Source: DATLZM01 sp035559315 (lineage in GTDB: Bacteria; Actinomycetota; UBA4738; HRBIN12). From it: 16,045 bases of DNA. A program made the translations under genes and the position numbers. The notes under the pieces were generated by a model. It made no database searches and was not told the origin of the DNA. It saw nothing but the letters and a program-made list of their open reading frames with translations. Every line of letters starts with the position of its first letter. Position 1 is the first letter of the stretch. Shown piece by piece: positions 15,201-16,045 of the stretch. The stretch is from positions 1 to 16,045 of the forward strand of contig DATMBJ010000121.1 in assembly GCA_035559315.1 (NCBI GenBank), given 5' to 3'.

Positions 15201-15434
15201 GACGTCTGGGGGAAGCGCGCGGAGGACCTCAGGCTCACGTACCTGTACCTCGCGACCGGCGAGGAGGTGAGCCGGCCCGCCGGCGACCCGGCCGAGACCC
15301 GGGCCCGGGTGGCGGAGGCCCTCCGGGCGATCGGGGCGGCCCGCTTCGACCCCACCCCCAACCCGGCCTGCCGATACTGCGACTTCCTGCCCTTCTGCGC
15401 CGAGGGGCGGGCGTACGTGGAGGCGGGGAGCTGA
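12207..15434 (+). CDS. adnB: AdnB-type subunit of the helicase-nuclease, lead motor plus nuclease
   Basis: 1075 residues. It starts at GTG 12207 in a GTGA overlap with adnA, giving MSLRTVPPEIVAAMG and then the AdnB-like EPTEEQWRAISWPLEP. The SF1 motor is intact: Walker A GAGSGKT (38-44), LTFTNKATENL, motif II DEYQDTN (from 262), motif III GDPDQNIYAWRGAS, motif IV LYTNFRS, motif V VMTIHQAKGLEFDHVFVPG and motif VI ERRTLYVALTRARR. The C-terminal nuclease has GTEVHRWIE, GRIDAIY, D973/K975 (VVDYKTG) and LQLDLYALA. C860, C1055, C1058 and C1064 form a four-cysteine iron-sulfur pattern. Family knowledge: AdnB is the lead ATP-driven motor of AdnAB, which unwinds and degrades broken DNA ends. A very long open frame continues in phase upstream through adnA, but it is only a high-GC shadow. 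A convergent gene ends 54 bases downstream. Confidence 0.95.
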   Translation: MSLRTVPPEIVAAMGAEPTEEQWRAISWPLEPCVIVAGAGSGKTSVMAARVAYLALAWKGAIEADGVPPGGVLCLTFTNKATENLSLRVRAALRSLDLPEGEEPEVLNYHGFAARIVERYGLLVGIEPGLRVLTNAQRQELAAEALDRAALEHLEVEWLPSAVDQVLSLADQAANHRVTPDRIEAFATERLEALAAHRSDRAYRAALERIDLARAVRAFQELKRELGVIDFGDQITYALRIVEERPEVAEELRARYGAVLLDEYQDTNVAQAELIARVFGGGFPVTAVGDPDQNIYAWRGASLYNLLAFPERFRRADGSPAAVLPLYTNFRSGRRILAAADRVLVPLPPAQRPDPEKRLDHWEPNGEGAVELVRHADEWTEATWIADRILDLHRRGARWGDVAVLCRKSRLFVPLQEAFAERGIPAEVVGLVGLLKTPAVVEVLAYARAVADPYASVALARILLGPRYRVGFKDLARVAAWAKEKNLPIVRSPDEDEADAFLFAEALEHLDEVAGLSAEGRARLEEFRRELHELREAAARPVGEFLAEVIRRTGLLAELDANLDAEVALATRRNLAAFLDEVAGFTPVRGELTLREFLDYVDLVEQAEREDWSPVQPSDADSVKVMTIHQAKGLEFDHVFVPGLATDLLPDLKIQQNPAERGSSLDFELRGDAELLPRYEGNLAAFKEALRRQEEFEERRTLYVALTRARRSLFVSGAHWYGEGQRPKRPSPFFDELASWAEETGLAAVDRGPEDPGLENPLLGYRERFVRDWPGPALRDEGDALFPGGWRRAAAEAARAGGVPAAWAERLDGPERDAYRGLAAERRTLAAALVERERTAAAPQAPSTLSVSGVIDYVRCPKRFYWSAVRPLPRFSGPAARIGTEVHRWIERRSSGQATLIELDEEPDLTLEELAGEPGRIERLKEAFRRSRFAELVPLFAEREFLLSVEGFLVRGRIDAIYGTPEGAWEVVDYKTGAPPRDDPLAGLQLDLYALACVDVWGKRAEDLRLTYLYLATGEEVSRPAGDPAETRARVAEALRAIGAARFDPTPNPACRYCDFLPFCAEGRAYVEAGS

Positions 15435-15460
15435 CGGGGCCGGGGCCGGCGTTCAGGGCC

Positions 15461-15490
15461 GACGGCCGTGGGATCGGGCCGCGGTCCGTC
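15461..15490. terminator. Possible weak bidirectional hairpin between convergent genes
   Basis: GACGGCCG (15461-15468) can pair with CGGTCCGTC (15482-15490) with one bulged base around a 13-base loop. It lies in the 54-base gap between adnB and the minus-strand gene and just overlaps the latter's stop codon. It is weak, and I see nothing else in the gap. Confidence 0.3.
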
Positions 15491-15860
15491 AGGCGGCGGC
15501 CGGCCCCAGCGTGAGTCGGCGGACCTGATCCCGGAACCGGCGGTAGTTGGCGGCGGGGTCCCATCCGCCCTCGACGCCCGGCCGCACCACCCTCGCCACG
15601 AACCCGACCTCGGGGGCCCGCGCGAACGCGGCCCGCTCGAACCACTCGACCGAGCCCGGGTGGAGCACCACCTCCCCCTGGGTCCCCATCCCGCGGAGCG
15701 CGGGGTCGTCCACGACGACCGGGGTGGGGCGGAAGACCCGCTCGATCGCCGACCGCGCCTGCGGGTCCTCGGCCTCGACCTCGACCCGGCGCCCGTCCCA
15801 GGTGGCCGCGCCCACCACGTCGTCGGGGGCGTCCGGGCGGTGGAACTCGATCCGCAGCAC
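15489..15860 (-). CDS. Small protein of unknown function
   Basis: 123 residues, not recognised. It begins MLRIEFHRPDAPDDVVGAA and contains a run of alternating charged and hydrophobic residues (WDGRRVEVEAED), a conserved-looking VFRPTPVVVDDP, then LHPGSVEWFERAAFARA and a basic C-terminus. There are no membrane segments, signal peptide or cysteines; it looks like a small soluble alpha/beta protein. The GTG start at 15860 is supported by a -10 box TAAGCT 7 bases upstream on the minus strand. It follows the cyclic-nucleotide-binding protein gene by 10 bases, so the two may be cotranscribed as well as separately started. It converges on adnB. Reality as a gene is supported by the promoter fit and a balanced composition, unlike the Arg/Pro-rich shadow frames around it. 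Confidence 0.7.
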   Translation of the reverse strand: MLRIEFHRPDAPDDVVGAATWDGRRVEVEAEDPQARSAIERVFRPTPVVVDDPALRGMGTQGEVVLHPGSVEWFERAAFARAPEVGFVARVVRPGVEGGWDPAANYRRFRDQVRRLTLGPAAA

Positions 15861-15867
15861 GCCGGGC

Positions 15868-15873
15868 AGCTTA
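15868..15873 (-). promoter_or_regulatory. -10 box TAAGCT (minus strand) containing the upstream stop codon
   Basis: Read on the minus strand, TAAGCT lies 7 bases before GTG 15860. Its first three bases are the TAA stop of the cyclic-nucleotide-binding protein gene, the same arrangement as at 9292. Confidence 0.55.
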
Positions 15874-16045
15874 CCCGGCGAGCGGGCGCTCCATCCGGCG
15901 CAGACGCCTGGCGAGCTCCTCGAGCATCCGGAGGCCGACGCCCGGGTCCTCCTTCACGATCCGGGCCACCCCCGCCCGGTCGATCCGGAGCAGGACCATG
16001 GGCGTCTCGGCCACGACCGTCGCCGTCCGCACCCCGCCGTCGAGG
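15871..16045 (-). CDS. Cyclic-nucleotide-binding-domain protein, C-terminal end (5'-partial)
   Basis: The minus-strand frame is open from the window edge to TAA at 15871-15873, giving 57 residues. VRTATVVAETPMVLLRIDRA followed by VARIVKEDPGVGLRMLEELARRLRRMER matches the last beta strands and C-terminal helix of a cNMP-binding (Crp/Fnr-type sensor) domain. The protein stops soon after that helix (PLAG), so no helix-turn-helix follows. It is therefore a sensor domain without a C-terminal DNA-binding part, possibly stand-alone or fused to something upstream of the window. The phosphate-binding cassette lies outside the window, so ligand binding cannot be judged. The stop codon is part of the next gene's -10 box. 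Confidence 0.78.
   Translation of the reverse strand, partial: LDGGVRTATVVAETPMVLLRIDRAGVARIVKEDPGVGLRMLEELARRLRRMERPLAG

Noticed and set aside
15235..15645. 136-residue minus-strand open frame overlapping the end of adnB
   Set aside because: It is Arg/Gly/Pro-rich and overlaps both adnB and the better-supported gene at 15489-15860.

Overview
This is a very GC-rich window with the gene set of an actinobacterium (Actinomycetota), probably a deep-branching or uncultured soil or water lineage. The main support is an AdnA-AdnB helicase-nuclease pair, characteristic of Actinobacteria. A BTAD-type (SARP-like) regulator, a short PGPGW membrane protein, frequent GTG starts and leaderless promoters fit as well. 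I cannot name a genus from the sequence alone. I saw no tRNA, rRNA, insertion sequence, phage gene or CRISPR array.

Layout, left to right. (1) 1-3354: the body of a giant BTAD / cyclase-like / AAA-type ATPase / TPR regulator whose N-terminus lies outside the window. (2) 3393-5588: an OmpR-type response regulator and its membrane histidine kinase. The kinase appears to start at a non-standard ACG codon. (3) 5589-6713: two small, probably exported, Asp/Ser/Gly-rich proteins. Their promoters carry the same CTTAACC-like direct repeats on an 11-bp period, placed identically relative to the -10 box, as expected for binding by an OmpR-family regulator. The inference is that the adjacent two-component system controls both. 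(4) A strong hairpin at 6731-6766 closes this block. (5) 6793-7994: a PGPGW two-helix membrane protein and a DUF72 (YecE-like) protein, probably one operon. (6) 8068-9294: a site-2-protease-family (M50) metalloprotease with degenerate CBS-like repeats. (7) 9304-15434: adnA and adnB, joined by a GTGA stop/start overlap, encoding a double-strand-break end-resection machine. (8) On the minus strand, converging on adnB: the C-terminal end of a cyclic-nucleotide-binding-domain protein (15871-16045) followed by a small unrecognised protein (15489-15860).

Six start codons lie 6 or 7 bases after a TANNNT -10 box, so most transcripts here should be leaderless. In two cases (adnA and the minus-strand small gene) the stop codon of the upstream gene is itself the first three bases of that -10 box. 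The clear exception is the second acidic exported protein, which has a leader and a strong Shine-Dalgarno sequence.

The part most likely to hold undescribed biology is 3393-6713: a two-component system, a shared operator and two repeat-built acidic exported proteins. One of these carries a duplicated two-cysteine motif. The rest is recognisable housekeeping or regulatory content.
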